DNA of 64,000 nt from Microbulbifer rhizosphaerae (GTDB lineage Bacteria; Pseudomonadota; Gammaproteobacteria; Pseudomonadales; Cellvibrionaceae). The notes beneath the pieces were generated by a model. It ran no database searches and had not been told where the DNA came from. It worked only from the letters and a program-made list of their open reading frames with translations. A program made the translations under genes and the position numbers. This document shows, in pieces, positions 34,655-44,053 of the stretch; positions within the stretch are counted from its first letter, which is position 1; each line of letters begins with the position of its first letter. The DNA is taken from contig NZ_JACHWZ010000004.1 of the NCBI RefSeq assembly GCF_014191725.1, forward strand, positions 47,170-111,169, read 5' to 3'.

Positions 34655-35179
34655 ATGTTCGACGTGCATAAAACAGTAAAAATGATCGCAGTCCTGATCG
34701 CTGGTATCGCAATTTCCGGTGCCGCTCTGGCGCAGAGCAAGGTGGCGGTGTTCAATCTGCAGGCGGCCATCATGAGCACTGACATCGCCAAGTCCAAAGT
34801 CAATGCGTTGAAGACCAGCTCCGAGTACTCCAAGTTGCAAAGCAGCGCGGAATCCATCCGTGCGGAAGTGCAGAAGCTGGCTGAAGATGCGCAGAAAAAC
34901 GGCATGACCTGGTCTGAGGAGCAGAAAGCTGAACAGCAGCGCAAGATGAACTTCAAGCGCTCCGACTTCGAAACCACGGTGAAAAAGATGCGCGCCATGG
35001 AGGCCCAGGTGGGCCAGGAAATTCAGAAGATCATGGCGCCCAAGGCCAAGAACGCGCTGGAAGCGATTATCAAAGATCAGAAGCTGGATCTGGTTCTGGA
35101 CGCCAGTTCCGCCTACTACGCCGGCCCGAATATCGACCTCACTGAGGCCGTGGTCAAGCGTATGAACGCCGATAAGTGA
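34655..35179 (+). CDS. skp: Periplasmic chaperone Skp (OmpH)
   Basis: 174 aa. Trimeric jellyfish-like chaperone that carries unfolded outer-membrane proteins to BamA. The signal peptide is residues about 1-27 ([15 protein letters not shown]). The mature chain has two long charged helices (tentacles) and the C-terminal [31 protein letters not shown] 34655 or GTG 34664 could be the start. The GGAG at 34650 is better spaced for GTG. Located as usual between bamA and lpxD. Confidence 0.94.
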   Translation: MFDVHKTVKMIAVLIAGIAISGAALAQSKVAVFNLQAAIMSTDIAKSKVNALKTSSEYSKLQSSAESIRAEVQKLAEDAQKNGMTWSEEQKAEQQRKMNFKRSDFETTVKKMRAMEAQVGQEIQKIMAPKAKNALEAIIKDQKLDLVLDASSAYYAGPNIDLTEAVVKRMNADK

Positions 35180-35198
35180 TTTCCGGCAGTTCCGTTTG

Positions 35199-36266
35199 AT
35201 GACAGACAAGCCAACGCTGGCCCAGTTGGCGGAACAGCTGGGCGCCCGCTTGCGCCTGGCTCCTGGAGCAGATGCCGGACTGGTACCCTCCGGCCTCAAT
35301 ACCCTGCAGGACGCCAGCGATTCCCAGGTCAGTTTCCTCGCCAGTGCCAATTACCGACGCTTCCTCGCCGGTACCCGCGCCTGCGCGGTGTTGTTGACTG
35401 AGGAACTGGCAGCGGAGTGCCCGGTCAGCGCACTGGTTGTCGACGATCCTTACTACGCCTTCGCCCGCGCCACTAGCTTCTATGACACAGCCCCCCATGC
35501 GCCCGGTATCCACCCGTCCGCCGCTATACACGCGGATGCCGAGGTGGACGCCTCTGCTTGTGTGGGAGCGGGAGCGGTAATCGAGGCCCGCGCCCGGGTG
35601 GGTGCCGGCGCGATTGTCGGCGCCAATTGTGTGGTGGGCGGGGGCAGTGAAATCGGCGCGGGTACCCGACTCCATGCCGGAGTGATCATCTATCACGGCT
35701 GCTCCATCGGCCGGGACTGTATTGTCCACAGCCATACGGTTATCGGCGCCGATGGTTTTGGCTTCGCACCCCACGGAGGGCAGTGGACCAAGATACATCA
35801 GCTGGGCGGAGTGGAAATTGGCGATGAGGTGGAGATAGGAGCCTGTACCTGCATAGATCGCGGTGCCCTGGGCAATACAGTGATCGGTCGCGGGGTCAAG
35901 ATCGACAATCAGGTGCAAATCGCGCACAATGTTCGGATTGGTGACTACTCGGCCATCGCCGCTTGCTCCGCGATAGCGGGCAGCGCCACCATCGGTAACC
36001 GCTGCACCCTCGCCGGCGGCGCCGGCGTGGTGGGGCATGTAACGGTGGCGGACGGCAGTCATATTACCGCCAGGACCCTGGTGACCAAGTCCATCGACAG
36101 TGCCGGTTCCTATTCCAGCGGCACTCCCTTTTCCGACAGCCGCAACTGGCGCCGCAACGCAGTGCGCTTTGGGCAGCTGGATGAGATGGCCCGGCGGTTG
36201 AAGGATTTGGAAAGGAGGCTGGAAATACTCGTCGCCGAGGGAGGCCAGTCCAGGGAAAAAGAATGA
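35199..36266 (+). CDS. lpxD: UDP-3-O-(3-hydroxyacyl)glucosamine N-acyltransferase
   Basis: About 355 aa. Third step of lipid A synthesis: adds the N-linked hydroxyacyl chain from acyl-ACP. The N-terminal uridine-binding domain ([26 protein letters not shown]) is followed by a long left-handed beta-helix of hexapeptide repeats ([23 protein letters not shown] onward, [23 protein letters not shown]) and a C-terminal helix. ATG 35199 is preferred to TTG 35196. It is in operon with fabZ, lpxA and lpxB. Confidence 0.95.
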   Translation: MTDKPTLAQLAEQLGARLRLAPGADAGLVPSGLNTLQDASDSQVSFLASANYRRFLAGTRACAVLLTEELAAECPVSALVVDDPYYAFARATSFYDTAPHAPGIHPSAAIHADAEVDASACVGAGAVIEARARVGAGAIVGANCVVGGGSEIGAGTRLHAGVIIYHGCSIGRDCIVHSHTVIGADGFGFAPHGGQWTKIHQLGGVEIGDEVEIGACTCIDRGALGNTVIGRGVKIDNQVQIAHNVRIGDYSAIAACSAIAGSATIGNRCTLAGGAGVVGHVTVADGSHITARTLVTKSIDSAGSYSSGTPFSDSRNWRRNAVRFGQLDEMARRLKDLERRLEILVAEGGQSREKE

Positions 36267-36385
36267 TTTGACCGGTACTCGCCGGTTACAATTTTGTTTG
36301 TTGTTTTCGGGGCAGGTGCACTGCTCGTGCTTAAGGCATGGGGAAGGGCACTTAGGCCCCGAAGTGGTTTCTGGGGATAATATAC

Positions 36386-36823
36386 ATGATGGACGTACGC
36401 GAAATTCGCGAATACCTGCCGCACCGCTATCCCTTCCTGCTGGTGGACCGGGTTCTGGAGCTGGAGGAAGGCAAATATATCAAGGGCTACAAGAACATCT
36501 CTATCAACGAGGAGGTATTCAATGGCCACTTTCCCGATGTACCGATTTTTCCGGGTGTGATGATTGTTGAGGCGCTCGCGCAGGTATCGGGAATCCTCGG
36601 TTTCAAAACCCTGGGGCAAAAGCCCGAGGATGGTTATCTCTACCTGTTTGGCGGCATTGATAATGTGCGCTTCAAGCGGCAGGTGGTGCCGGGCGATCGG
36701 CTGCAACTGGAATCCGAAGTGGTTTCCGAGCGCCGCGGTATCTGGAAATTCGCCTGCAAGGCGAGTGTAGAAGGCGAACTGGCGGCCTCTGCCAATGTAT
36801 TGTGCGCGGTCAAGAAAGTTTGA
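36386..36823 (+). CDS. fabZ: 3-hydroxyacyl-[acyl-carrier-protein] dehydratase FabZ
   Basis: 145 aa. Hot-dog fold dehydratase acting on 3-hydroxyacyl-ACP. It competes with LpxA/LpxD for the same precursors, which explains its place between them. The catalytic His48 and Glu62 are in [34 protein letters not shown] at 11-23 is also conserved. ATG 36386 or the next ATG may be used. Confidence 0.96.
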   Translation: MMDVREIREYLPHRYPFLLVDRVLELEEGKYIKGYKNISINEEVFNGHFPDVPIFPGVMIVEALAQVSGILGFKTLGQKPEDGYLYLFGGIDNVRFKRQVVPGDRLQLESEVVSERRGIWKFACKASVEGELAASANVLCAVKKV

Positions 36824-36904
36824 TTGTGACCGGTTCGATTCCATTACTTTCCCGCAGGGTTTAAATTGGCGGGACTTTCCAGCTTGCGAGGAGTAGGGCG
36901 CAGA

Positions 36905-37684
36905 ATGCAGACGACTATCCACCCCACTGCGATTGTCGACGAGTCGGCAACTCTGGGTTCCGGGGTGAGCATCGGTCCCTACACAATTGTAGGTCCTCAA
37001 GTGGAAATCGGAGACGGCTGCGAGATCGCCTCCCATGTGGTATTGAGTGGCCCCACCACGCTCGGCAGCAATAATCGCATTTACCAGTTCGCCACCGTGG
37101 GCCAGGATACCCCGGACAAGAAATATAAGGGCGAGGACACCACCCTGGTCATCGGCGACAACAACGTGATTCGGGAGGGGGTCACCATCCACCGGGGCAC
37201 GGTGCAGGACCGCGGAGAAACCACCATCGGCAACGATAACCTGATTATGGCTTACGCCCACGTGGGTCACGACAGTGTTATCGGCAACCACACCATCCTG
37301 GTCAACAATGTCGCTCTGGCCGGACATGTGCAGGTGCGGGACTGGGCGATCCTCGGCGGCTTCACCATGGTGCATCAGTACTGTTCGATCGGTGAACACG
37401 CCTTTACCGGCATGGGCGCGGCCATCGGCAAGGATGTGCCGGCCTATGTGATGGTGGCCGGCCACCCGGCGGAGGCGAAGACCATCAACGCCGAGGGGCT
37501 GCGTCGCCGCGGTTTTACCCGGGAGGAAATCTCCCTGATCAGCAGGGCCTACAAAATGGTCTACCGTCGCGGTCTCACCCTGCAGGAAGCGCTGGAAGCG
37601 CTAATCGAATTGCGTGAGGAGTCGCCGGTAATCCAGCCGTGGATCGATTCTCTCAAATCCTCCAGCCGCGGTATCGTCCGCTGA
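36905..37684 (+). CDS. lpxA: UDP-N-acetylglucosamine O-acyltransferase
   Basis: About 259 aa. First step of lipid A synthesis. Hexapeptide-repeat beta-helix begins right at the N-terminus (IHPTAIVDESATLGSGVSIGPY). The catalytic His region is NLIMAYAHVGHDSVIGNHTI, and GGFTMVHQYCSIGEHAFTGMGA and the C-terminal helical GLRRRGFTREEISLI complete the family. ATG 36905 gives the canonical start. The frame from 36866 adds 13 unrelated residues. A family A repeat separates it from lpxB. Confidence 0.95.
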   Translation: MQTTIHPTAIVDESATLGSGVSIGPYTIVGPQVEIGDGCEIASHVVLSGPTTLGSNNRIYQFATVGQDTPDKKYKGEDTTLVIGDNNVIREGVTIHRGTVQDRGETTIGNDNLIMAYAHVGHDSVIGNHTILVNNVALAGHVQVRDWAILGGFTMVHQYCSIGEHAFTGMGAAIGKDVPAYVMVAGHPAEAKTINAEGLRRRGFTREEISLISRAYKMVYRRGLTLQEALEALIELREESPVIQPWIDSLKSSSRGIVR

Positions 37685-37709
37685 TCGGAAGACTTTAGAA
37701 CAGACAGCC

Positions 37710-37798
37710 TGTAGGAGCGGCCGCTGGCCGCGATCGGTCTCACTTCGTAGCGCCATAGGTCGCGGCCAGCGGCGGATGGCCGCCCCGCCACTCCTACA
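37710..37798. repeat. Palindromic repeat, family A (copy A4)
   Basis: Arms TGTAGGAGCGGCCGCTGGCC and GGCCAGCGGCGG, ending CACTCCTACA. The right arm contains an inserted GGCGG-ATGG-CCGCC mini-hairpin, in mirror position to the one in copy A1. Lies inside the lpx operon, between lpxA and lpxB. Confidence 0.8.
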
Positions 37799-37815
37799 AG
37801 ACAGGATTGCGTCGA

Positions 37816-38997
37816 GTGACAACCAACAACAACCCCCTGCGCATTGGTATCGTGGCCGGCGAGGCCTCCGGCGATATTCTCGGAGCCGGCCTGATTGCCG
37901 CTTTGCAGAAACGCTTTTTATCATTGGAAGTGGAGGGCGTCGCCGGCCCGCGCATGCAGGCAGCGGGTGCAAAGTCTCTGTTTCCCATGGAGCGGTTGTC
38001 GGTAATGGGTTTAGTGGAGCCCCTGAAACGCCTGCCAGAACTGCTCAAAATCCGCCGCACCCTGCGCCGGCACTTCGTCGATAATCCCCCGGATCTTTTT
38101 ATCGGCATCGATTCCCCGGATTTCAATCTGTCACTGGAGGAGTCGCTGAAGTCCGCCGGCATTCCTACCGTGCATTATGTCAGCCCTTCGGTATGGGCCT
38201 GGCGCCAGGGGCGCATCAAAAAAATTGCCCGCGCCGTTGACCATATGCTCACCCTGCTGCCCTTTGAGGCGAGCTTTTATCGGGAGCATCAGGTGCCGGT
38301 CACTTTTGTCGGCCATCCCCTGGCGGATGAGATTCCCCTGCAGGTGGATACCGTGGCGGCGCGCCGGGAACTGGGCTTCGATGAGGGGGGGCAGGTTATT
38401 GCGTTGCTTCCGGGTAGTCGCGGTGGCGAGGTGCGACTGCTGGGGCCGCTGTTCTTACAGGCCGCGCGCTGGTGCCATCGGCGCCGGTCCGATTTGAAAT
38501 TTGTCCTGCCGGCGGCCAACGAGCAGCGGCTGACAGAACTGAAGTCGCTGCTGGCGGACTATAGCGATTTACCCGTGATTCTGTTGGAGGGGAATTCGCA
38601 GCGGGCAATGGCGGCGGCGGATGCCGTGTTGATCGCCTCCGGCACCGCCACCCTGGAAACACTGCTGCTGAAAAAACCCATGGTGGTGGCCTATAAAATG
38701 GGGGGCGTGTCCTACGCGATTTTTTCCCGTATGCTGCACACCCCCTGGGTCTCCCTGCCGAATTTGCTCGCCCAGCGCGATCTGGTGCCGGAGATTTTGC
38801 AGGACGAAGCCACTCCGGAGAGCCTGGGCGCGGCATTGCTGCAGTTTTTCGATGATCCGGTATTGACGGATCAACTGGTGCGGGAATTTGACGATATGCA
38901 CCAGCAACTGCGGCGCCATGCTTCAGAGCGGGCAGCGGATGCGGTGTGCAAACTGCTCGATTCCAGAACCGAAAACCAGAACAATACCACTTTGTAG
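37816..38997 (+). CDS. lpxB: Lipid-A-disaccharide synthase
   Basis: About 393 aa. GT-B glycosyltransferase (GT19) that joins UDP-diacylglucosamine and lipid X to give the lipid A disaccharide. It has [17 protein letters not shown] at the N-terminus, [32 protein letters not shown] and [11 protein letters not shown], then the C-terminal [22 protein letters not shown]. Start is uncertain: GTG 37816 is favoured over TTG 37807. The stop TAG is provided by the following family A repeat. Confidence 0.95.
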   Translation: MTTNNNPLRIGIVAGEASGDILGAGLIAALQKRFLSLEVEGVAGPRMQAAGAKSLFPMERLSVMGLVEPLKRLPELLKIRRTLRRHFVDNPPDLFIGIDSPDFNLSLEESLKSAGIPTVHYVSPSVWAWRQGRIKKIARAVDHMLTLLPFEASFYREHQVPVTFVGHPLADEIPLQVDTVAARRELGFDEGGQVIALLPGSRGGEVRLLGPLFLQAARWCHRRRSDLKFVLPAANEQRLTELKSLLADYSDLPVILLEGNSQRAMAAADAVLIASGTATLETLLLKKPMVVAYKMGGVSYAIFSRMLHTPWVSLPNLLAQRDLVPEILQDEATPESLGAALLQFFDDPVLTDQLVREFDDMHQQLRRHASERAADAVCKLLDSRTENQNNTTL

Positions 38998-39067
38998 GAA
39001 CGGCCCATGGTCGCGATCGATCTATCTTCATAGTGCAAATCGATCGCGGCCAACGGCCGCTCCTACA
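38993..39067. repeat. Palindromic repeat, family A (copy A5)
   Basis: TGTAGGAACGGCCCATGGTCGCGATCG with right arm CGATCGCGGCCAACGGCCGC and TCCTACA. The left arm is partly degraded. Its TAG is the lpxB stop codon. Separates lpxB and rnhB. Confidence 0.8.
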
Positions 39068-39085
39068 GAGGGCGAAAGAAAAGCC

Positions 39086-39703
39086 ATGGAACAAAAAGAA
39101 CCACTACCACCCTATGTCTGTGCCTATAGTGGCGATCTGCTTGCCGGAGTCGACGAAGTGGGTCGCGGTCCACTGGCGGGCGATGTGGTGGCCGCGGCGG
39201 TGATCCTCGATCCCCAAAGGCCCATCGAAGGCCTTGCGGATTCGAAAGCACTGAGTGAGAAAAAGCGCGAAGAACTGTTCGGACAGATTCGCGAACGGGC
39301 GCTATGCTTTGCCGTCGCCCGCGCGACGGTGGGAGAGATCGACAGACTGAATATCCTGCACGCCAGCCTGCTGGCCATGCGCCGCGCGGTGGAACAGTTG
39401 CAGCCACAACCGGAATTTGTACTGGTGGACGGGAATAGAAAACCGGACTGGCGCTATGACTGCGATACTGTAGTAAAGGGAGACAGCCGGATAGAGGTCA
39501 TCGCTGCCGCCTCGATCCTGGCCAAGGTCACCCGTGACCGGGAGATGGTGGCGCTGGATCGGAAATACCCGGGTTACGGCCTTGCTCAACACAAGGGCTA
39601 CCCGACCAAGACACACCTGCAGGCACTGAAGCGTTTGGGCTCCAGCCCGATACACCGACAGAGTTTTGCCCCGGTGCGCCAGTTGGTGATGGAGCTCGGT
39701 TGA
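39086..39703 (+). CDS. rnhB: Ribonuclease HII
   Basis: About 205 aa. Hydrolyses RNA in RNA:DNA hybrids and excises single ribonucleotides from DNA. The catalytic DEDD set starts with Asp23-Glu24 in [16 protein letters not shown], with further acidic residues in VLVDGN and [34 protein letters not shown] is conserved at the C-terminal part. ATG 39086 follows the repeat. The longer frame reads through lpxB and the repeat. dnaE, often next, is absent here. Confidence 0.95.
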   Translation: MEQKEPLPPYVCAYSGDLLAGVDEVGRGPLAGDVVAAAVILDPQRPIEGLADSKALSEKKREELFGQIRERALCFAVARATVGEIDRLNILHASLLAMRRAVEQLQPQPEFVLVDGNRKPDWRYDCDTVVKGDSRIEVIAAASILAKVTRDREMVALDRKYPGYGLAQHKGYPTKTHLQALKRLGSSPIHRQSFAPVRQLVMELG

Positions 39704-39710
39704 GGCCGAG

Positions 39711-40982
39711 CTATTTTTTCATTTTCCTCACCCGCGCTCGCGCAATCATCTTCTCCGACATCTCCACAATCTCCACCCGGTAATTTCCCAGGTAAAAGCT
39801 GATATTGCCGTCGGGAATGCTCTCCAGATGTTCCAAGGCCAAACCGTTGAAGGTCTTGGGGCCGTCGGTGGGCAGCTCCCAGTGCAGGGTGCGGTTGATA
39901 TCGCGAATGGAGGTGCCGCCCTCGATCAGGTACCAGCCGTCGCTTTGGGCGACGATTTCCTCGTCTTCGCTGGGCACCGGGCTGGCAGTGAAGTCGCCGA
40001 CGATTTCCTCCAGTAGGTCCTCCAGGGTGACAATGCCCATCACTTCGCCGTACTCGTCCACCACCAGGCCCATGCGGCGCTTCTGCTTCTGGAAGTTCAT
40101 CAGCAGGGTGGGCAAGGGAGTGGCCTCGGGAACGAAATAGGGTTCATCCGTGTAGGACTTGAGCTGGTCTGCACTGAATGTTTCGGGCCCGTCGCGCAGT
40201 ATTTGCGCAGCGCGGCGCAGGTGCAGTATGCCCACCACGCGGTTGATGTCGCCCTCGTACACCGGCAGGCGGGTGTAGCTGCTCTCCGTCAGCTGTTGCA
40301 GTATTTCCTCTGTGGAGTTTTCTATATCCAGCCCCACCACTTCATTGCGCGGAATCATGATGTCCTCCACCGTGGCCTGGTCCAGGTCCAGCACGTTGAG
40401 CAGCATGCCCTTGTGCTTGCTGGGCAGCAGGGCGCCGGACTCGAACACCACGGTGCGCAGTTCCTCCGGCGCCAGGTGTTCGGCCTCGGTGCCTGCGGTG
40501 GCCTCTACACCGACCAGACGCGCCAGACTGTTGGAGATGCTGCCCACGAGCCAGACGAACGGCGTCAGCAGCCACAGCAGCGGGCGTAGTACCAGGGATG
40601 CGGGAAAGGCGATTTTCTCCGGGCGCAGGGCGGCGATGGTCTTTGGGGTGACCTCGGCGAAAATCAGGATCACGAAGGTCAGCACGGCGGTGGCGTAGAT
40701 GACACCGGCATCGCCGTACAGCTGGGTGAACACCGCGCCGGCGATCACCGAGGCGAGAATATTGACCAGATTGTTGCCGATCAGGATGACGCCGATCAGT
40801 TTGTCCGGGCGCGACAGCAGCTCCATCGCGCGCCTGGCGCCGCGGTGGCCACTCTTGGCCTGGTGGCGCAGGCGATAGCGGTTCAGCGACATCATGCTGG
40901 TTTCGGAGCTGGAGAAGAAAGCGGAAATGACAATCAGCAGAGCCAGCAGGCCGAACATCAGGCCGAGGGGTATCTCGTTCAA
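39711..40982 (-). CDS. CNNM/CorC-family transporter-associated protein (YfjD/CorB-like)
   Basis: 423 aa. An N-terminal DUF21/CNNM membrane domain (LMFGLLALLIVISAFFSSSETSMMSLNRYRLRHQAK and three more helices to about residue 150), a pair of CBS domains (about 200-330; VEDIMIPRNEVVGLDIEN and GLVVDEYGEVMGIVTLEDLLEEIVGDF) and a C-terminal CorC/HlyC domain. Members are linked to Mg2+/Co2+ efflux or regulation, and the substrate cannot be fixed here. It is convergent with rnhB and followed by the CcsA-like gene upstream on the same strand. Confidence 0.9.
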   Translation of the reverse strand: MNEIPLGLMFGLLALLIVISAFFSSSETSMMSLNRYRLRHQAKSGHRGARRAMELLSRPDKLIGVILIGNNLVNILASVIAGAVFTQLYGDAGVIYATAVLTFVILIFAEVTPKTIAALRPEKIAFPASLVLRPLLWLLTPFVWLVGSISNSLARLVGVEATAGTEAEHLAPEELRTVVFESGALLPSKHKGMLLNVLDLDQATVEDIMIPRNEVVGLDIENSTEEILQQLTESSYTRLPVYEGDINRVVGILHLRRAAQILRDGPETFSADQLKSYTDEPYFVPEATPLPTLLMNFQKQKRRMGLVVDEYGEVMGIVTLEDLLEEIVGDFTASPVPSEDEEIVAQSDGWYLIEGGTSIRDINRTLHWELPTDGPKTFNGLALEHLESIPDGNISFYLGNYRVEIVEMSEKMIARARVRKMKK

Positions 40983-41036
40983 GGGTGAACTCTTGTTATT
41001 CGTGAACGGAAATATTGGAACAGAATTCCACTTGGC

Positions 41037-41837
41037 TCAAGCCCTTTGCAAAATGACCTCCAGCACCAGCTTGCTGCCAAAGTAGGCCAGCATCAGCGCG
41101 GCGAAGGCGGCGAGGGTCCAGCGCACCGCGGTATTGCCGCGCCAGCCCAGCTTCCAGTGCCCCCAGAGCAGGATGCTGTAGAGCACCCAGGCCAGGATCG
41201 ACAGCGCGGTTTTATGCACCAGATGCTGGGCGAAGAAGTCGTCCACAAACAGGAAGCCGGTGATCAGCGATGCGGTGAGCAGCAGCTGGCCGAAGGCGAT
41301 CAGCCCGAACAGCAGGGATTCCATGGTCTGTAGCGGCGGCAGGAAGCGGCTGATGCCGCCGGGTTTGTGGTTGTGCAATTGCTGGTTCAGGTAGTAGAGG
41401 TAGATCGCCTGCAGGGTGGCCAGGGCGAGCAGGGAATAGGCGGCGATGGATAGCAATGCGTGCACTGCGATGCCGGCAGACAGCTGCTGGCGCGGCGCCA
41501 CGCCGCCCCAGGAGTGGACCGCCGCCAGTTCCGCCAGGGCTCCCAGTGGGGCCATGATCAGGATCAGCAGGTTGAGCGGGCGGCGGATCGCCAAGGTCAG
41601 AAGCAGCAAGTTTACCGCCCAGGCCACCAGCGAGAGCATGGCCAGCAGGTCGAAGCGGTAGCCCCCGGGCGCCCGCAGGGTGTACGCCAGCGAGATGCCG
41701 TGGGCCAACAATGCGGCGGCGAGCAGGCCGAGCAACAGGGCGTTTGCGGGTTGGCGCCGCCGCGCAAAGGCGAGGGCGGCCACTGCGGTGGTGGCCAGAT
41801 AAAGTGCGATTGCCGTCCAGTGGGCGAATGTCGCCAT
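41037..41837 (-). CDS. CcsA/YpjD-family cytochrome c assembly-like membrane protein
   Basis: About 266 aa with eight or so hydrophobic helices. It resembles the cytochrome c assembly (CcsA/CcmC) superfamily: VAWAVNLLLL, AVHALLSIAAYSLLALATLQAIYLYYLN with a conserved His, and FLFVDDFFAQHLVHKTALSILAWVLYSILLWGHWKLGWRG with heme-ligand-like His. The family is regularly found divergent from ffh in gammaproteobacteria (YpjD). A haem-related role is inferred. The long open frame to 43424 is rejected because it runs antisense through ffh. Start at ATG 41837. Confidence 0.85.
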   Translation of the reverse strand: MATFAHWTAIALYLATTAVAALAFARRRQPANALLLGLLAAALLAHGISLAYTLRAPGGYRFDLLAMLSLVAWAVNLLLLTLAIRRPLNLLILIMAPLGALAELAAVHSWGGVAPRQQLSAGIAVHALLSIAAYSLLALATLQAIYLYYLNQQLHNHKPGGISRFLPPLQTMESLLFGLIAFGQLLLTASLITGFLFVDDFFAQHLVHKTALSILAWVLYSILLWGHWKLGWRGNTAVRWTLAAFAALMLAYFGSKLVLEVILQRA

Positions 41838-41944
41838 CGATAAATCCGTGTCTCCGATTCGATAGGCGGGCAGTGTGTCACAGCGCGCCTGTGCTGGAAA
41901 GGCCGCCTGCGCTATACTCCCGCGTTTTCGGTTTTCACCTTTTT

Positions 41945-41968
41945 CTGTAGGAGCGGCCGCTCCTACAG
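41945..41968. repeat. Collapsed family A repeat (A6), 24-bp perfect palindrome
   Basis: Only the outer ends TGTAGGAGCGGC and GCCGCTCCTACA-type arms remain, fused into one perfect palindrome centred on GGCC/CGCT at about 41956. The inner GATCG region is missing. Sits in the divergent region between the CcsA-like gene and ffh. Confidence 0.8.
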
Positions 41969-41999
41969 ACAAGGGCAGAGTGAGGCACTGGACGTTTAT

Positions 42000-43403
42000 A
42001 TGTTCGACAACCTGAGCGACCGCCTGTCGGGGGCGTTGAAGAAAGTCACAGGCAAAGCGCGCCTGACGGATGACAATATCCGCGACACCCTGCGCGAGGT
42101 GCGCAAGGCGCTGCTGGAGGCGGATGTTGCGCTGCCGGTGGTGAAGGCTTTTGTGCAGCAAGTGCGCACTGCGGCGGTGGGACAGAAGGTGAGCAAGGCG
42201 CTCAACCCGGGTCAGCAGTTCGTGAAGATAGTGCAGGACGAACTGGTCCAGGTAATGGGCGAGGCTGCCGCGCCGCTGAACCTGGCGGTGCAGCCGCCGG
42301 CGGTGATCCTGATGGCGGGCCTGCAGGGCGCCGGCAAGACCACCAGCGTGGCCAAGCTGGCCAAGTACCTGCAGGCGCGGGAGAAGAAAAAGGTGATGGT
42401 GGTGAGTGCGGACGTCTACCGTCCCGCGGCCATCAAGCAGTTGGAGACCTTGGCTGGCGAAGTGGACGCGCTCTTCTATCCCTCGAGCGCGGACCAGAAG
42501 CCGCTGGATATTGCCAAGGGCGCGGTGGATGCGGCGCGCAAGCAGTTTGCCGACGTGCTGATCGTGGACACCGCCGGCCGCCTGCATATCGACGAGCAGC
42601 TGATGGGCGAGATCCGCGAGCTGCAAACCGAACTGAATCCGGCCGAGACCCTGTTCGTGATTGACGCCATGATCGGCCAGGATGCGGTGAACACCGCGAG
42701 TGCTTTCAATGACGCCCTGCCGCTCACTGGTGTGATTCTCACCAAGGCGGACGGCGACGCCCGCGGCGGTGCCGCGCTGTCGGTGCGCCAGGTGACCGGC
42801 AAGCCGATCAAGTTTATCGGTGTTGGCGAGAAGACCGACGCCCTGGAGACCTTCCACCCGGACCGCATCGCCTCGCGTATCCTCGGTATGGGCGACATCC
42901 TGTCGCTGATCGAGGAGGCGGAGCAGAAGATCGACAAGGCCAAGGCCGAAAAGCTGGTCAAGAAGGTGCAGAAAGGCCGGGGTTTTGACCTGGAAGACCT
43001 GCGCGATCAGCTGCAGCAGATGCAGAATATGGGCGGTTTCGGTTCCCTGCTGGAGAAAATGCCGGGCATGGGCGGCATGGCCCAGATGGCGCAGCAGGCG
43101 GATATGGGTGGGGAATTCAAGCGCATGGATGCCATTATCGGCTCCATGACCCCTGCGGAACGCCGCAATCCGGATATCCTCAACGGCTCCCGCAAGCGCC
43201 GTGTCACCGCCGGTTCCGGCACCCAAATCCAGGACCTGAATCGCCTGCTCAAGCAGCACAAGCAGATGGGCAAGATGATGAAAAAGCTCAAAGGCAACGG
43301 CATGAGCAAGCTGATGCGCGGTATGGGCGGAATGCCGGGAATGGGCGGTGGTGGCATGGGCGGGATGCCCGGTGGTCTTCCCCCTGGCTTTCGCAAGAAG
43401 TAG
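42000..43403 (+). CDS. ffh: Signal recognition particle protein Ffh
   Basis: 467 aa. GTPase of the SRP that, with 4.5S RNA and FtsY, brings nascent membrane proteins to the Sec translocon. N domain (about 1-90), G domain with P-loop AGLQGAGKTTSVAKLAKYL, DTAGRLHIDEQLM (G3) and TKADGDARGGAALS (G4/G5), and the Met-rich M domain (about 300-460: QMQNMGGFGSLLEKMPGMGGMAQM, GMGGMPGMGGGGMGGMPGG). Ends in KK. 4.5S RNA itself is not in the window. Confidence 0.97.
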   Translation: MFDNLSDRLSGALKKVTGKARLTDDNIRDTLREVRKALLEADVALPVVKAFVQQVRTAAVGQKVSKALNPGQQFVKIVQDELVQVMGEAAAPLNLAVQPPAVILMAGLQGAGKTTSVAKLAKYLQAREKKKVMVVSADVYRPAAIKQLETLAGEVDALFYPSSADQKPLDIAKGAVDAARKQFADVLIVDTAGRLHIDEQLMGEIRELQTELNPAETLFVIDAMIGQDAVNTASAFNDALPLTGVILTKADGDARGGAALSVRQVTGKPIKFIGVGEKTDALETFHPDRIASRILGMGDILSLIEEAEQKIDKAKAEKLVKKVQKGRGFDLEDLRDQLQQMQNMGGFGSLLEKMPGMGGMAQMAQQADMGGEFKRMDAIIGSMTPAERRNPDILNGSRKRRVTAGSGTQIQDLNRLLKQHKQMGKMMKKLKGNGMSKLMRGMGGMPGMGGGGMGGMPGGLPPGFRKK

Positions 43404-43408
43404 CTGGG

Positions 43409-43478
43409 AGCGCGGAGCTGTCACCTTGAGCGCTGAAGGCTACCTTGAGTGCTGAAGGCTCCAGCTCCGCAAGGGGCT
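43409..43478. repeat. Family D-like repeat with internal direct duplication after ffh
   Basis: GCGCGGAGCTG on the left pairs with CTCCAGCTCCGC on the right. Between them ACCTTGAGCGCTGAAGGCT and ACCTTGAGTGCTGAAGGCT are near-identical 19-bp direct repeats (43422-43440, 43442-43460). Sits right after the ffh stop. Confidence 0.6.
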
Positions 43479-43514
43479 GCAGGCTCGCCGTTACGCCCGG
43501 TTCTTGACAGGCGC

Positions 43515-43601
43515 TGTGGCGGCTCTGCTGCCGGTGGCCGTTCGCTTCACAACCTGATCGGTAAATGTTCCGCGAACGGCCCCCGGCATCAGAGCCTTCG
43601 C
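43515..43601. repeat. Palindromic repeat, family B (copy B3, GTTCGC stem)
   Basis: Left arm GGCGGCTCTGCTGCCGGTGGCC plus GTTCGC, right arm GCGAACGGCC plus CCCGGCATCAGAGCC. Same outer arms as B1/B2, but the inner stem is GTTCGC/GCGAAC in place of TTTTGCGGGAC/GTCCCGCAAAA. The GCTCTG/CAGAGC pair also shows compensated change from GCCCTG/CAGGGC. Confidence 0.8.
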
Positions 43602-43623
43602 TTCGAAGTCCGATATTCTTATC

Positions 43624-43665
43624 CGAGTCCCGAGTCCCGAGTCCCGAGTCCCGAGTCCCGAGTCC
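43624..43665. repeat. 7-bp tandem repeat (CGAGTCC x 6)
   Basis: Six perfect head-to-tail copies of CGAGTCC, then CGTCC, upstream of the rpsP operon. A microsatellite-like tract prone to slippage. It lies about 35 bp before a candidate -10 (TAGAAT, 43700-43705), so its length could affect promoter activity. Confidence 0.85.
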
Positions 43666-43797
43666 CGTCCTGGCGCTATACAAACCCGAAGCGGTACATT
43701 AGAATACGCCGCCTTTCAGCCGGCCCGACTGCTGGCATCGGATTTTCTTTCGGCCGCCCCTGGCGACCGAAGTGTGTTGAAACTACAGGAAAGCTAC

Positions 43798-44037
43798 ATG
43801 GTAACCATTCGTTTGGCTCGCGGCGGCGCGAAGAAGCGTCCGTTCTATCACCTGGCAGTCACCGACAGCCGCAAATCCCGCGACGGCCGCTTTATTGAGC
43901 GCGTCGGCTTCTTCAACCCGGTTGCCCGCGGTCAGGAAGAGCGTCTGCGCATCGACCGCGAGCGCGTCGAGTACTGGGTTGGCCAGGGCGCTCAGGTTTC
44001 CGACCGGGTCAGCAAGCTGCTGAAAGAATCCGCCTGA
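43798..44037 (+). CDS. rpsP: 30S ribosomal protein S16
   Basis: 79 aa, normal size for this small-subunit protein. [43 protein letters not shown] is the conserved N-terminal half. The C-terminal half contains [22 protein letters not shown]. First gene of the rpsP-rimM-trmD-rplS operon. ATG 43798 follows AGGAAAGC. The frame from 43774 is not used. Confidence 0.97.
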   Translation: MVTIRLARGGAKKRPFYHLAVTDSRKSRDGRFIERVGFFNPVARGQEERLRIDRERVEYWVGQGAQVSDRVSKLLKESA

Positions 44038-44053
44038 TCAAGCGTTTGCGCCC

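Noticed and set aside
35154-37465. Two long minus-strand open frames (302 and 451 aa) opposite lpxD, fabZ and lpxA
   Set aside because: Gly/His/Asp-rich sequences are mirror images of hexapeptide-repeat codons. The sense genes are unambiguous.
41838-43424. Extension of the CcsA-like open frame to 795 aa
   Set aside because: The N-terminal two thirds are exactly antisense to ffh and His/Leu-rich as expected for a shadow. The real protein begins at ATG 41837.
43624-43665. Possible CRISPR or iteron array
   Set aside because: The unit is only 7 bp without spacers, and no cas, rep or dnaA gene is near.
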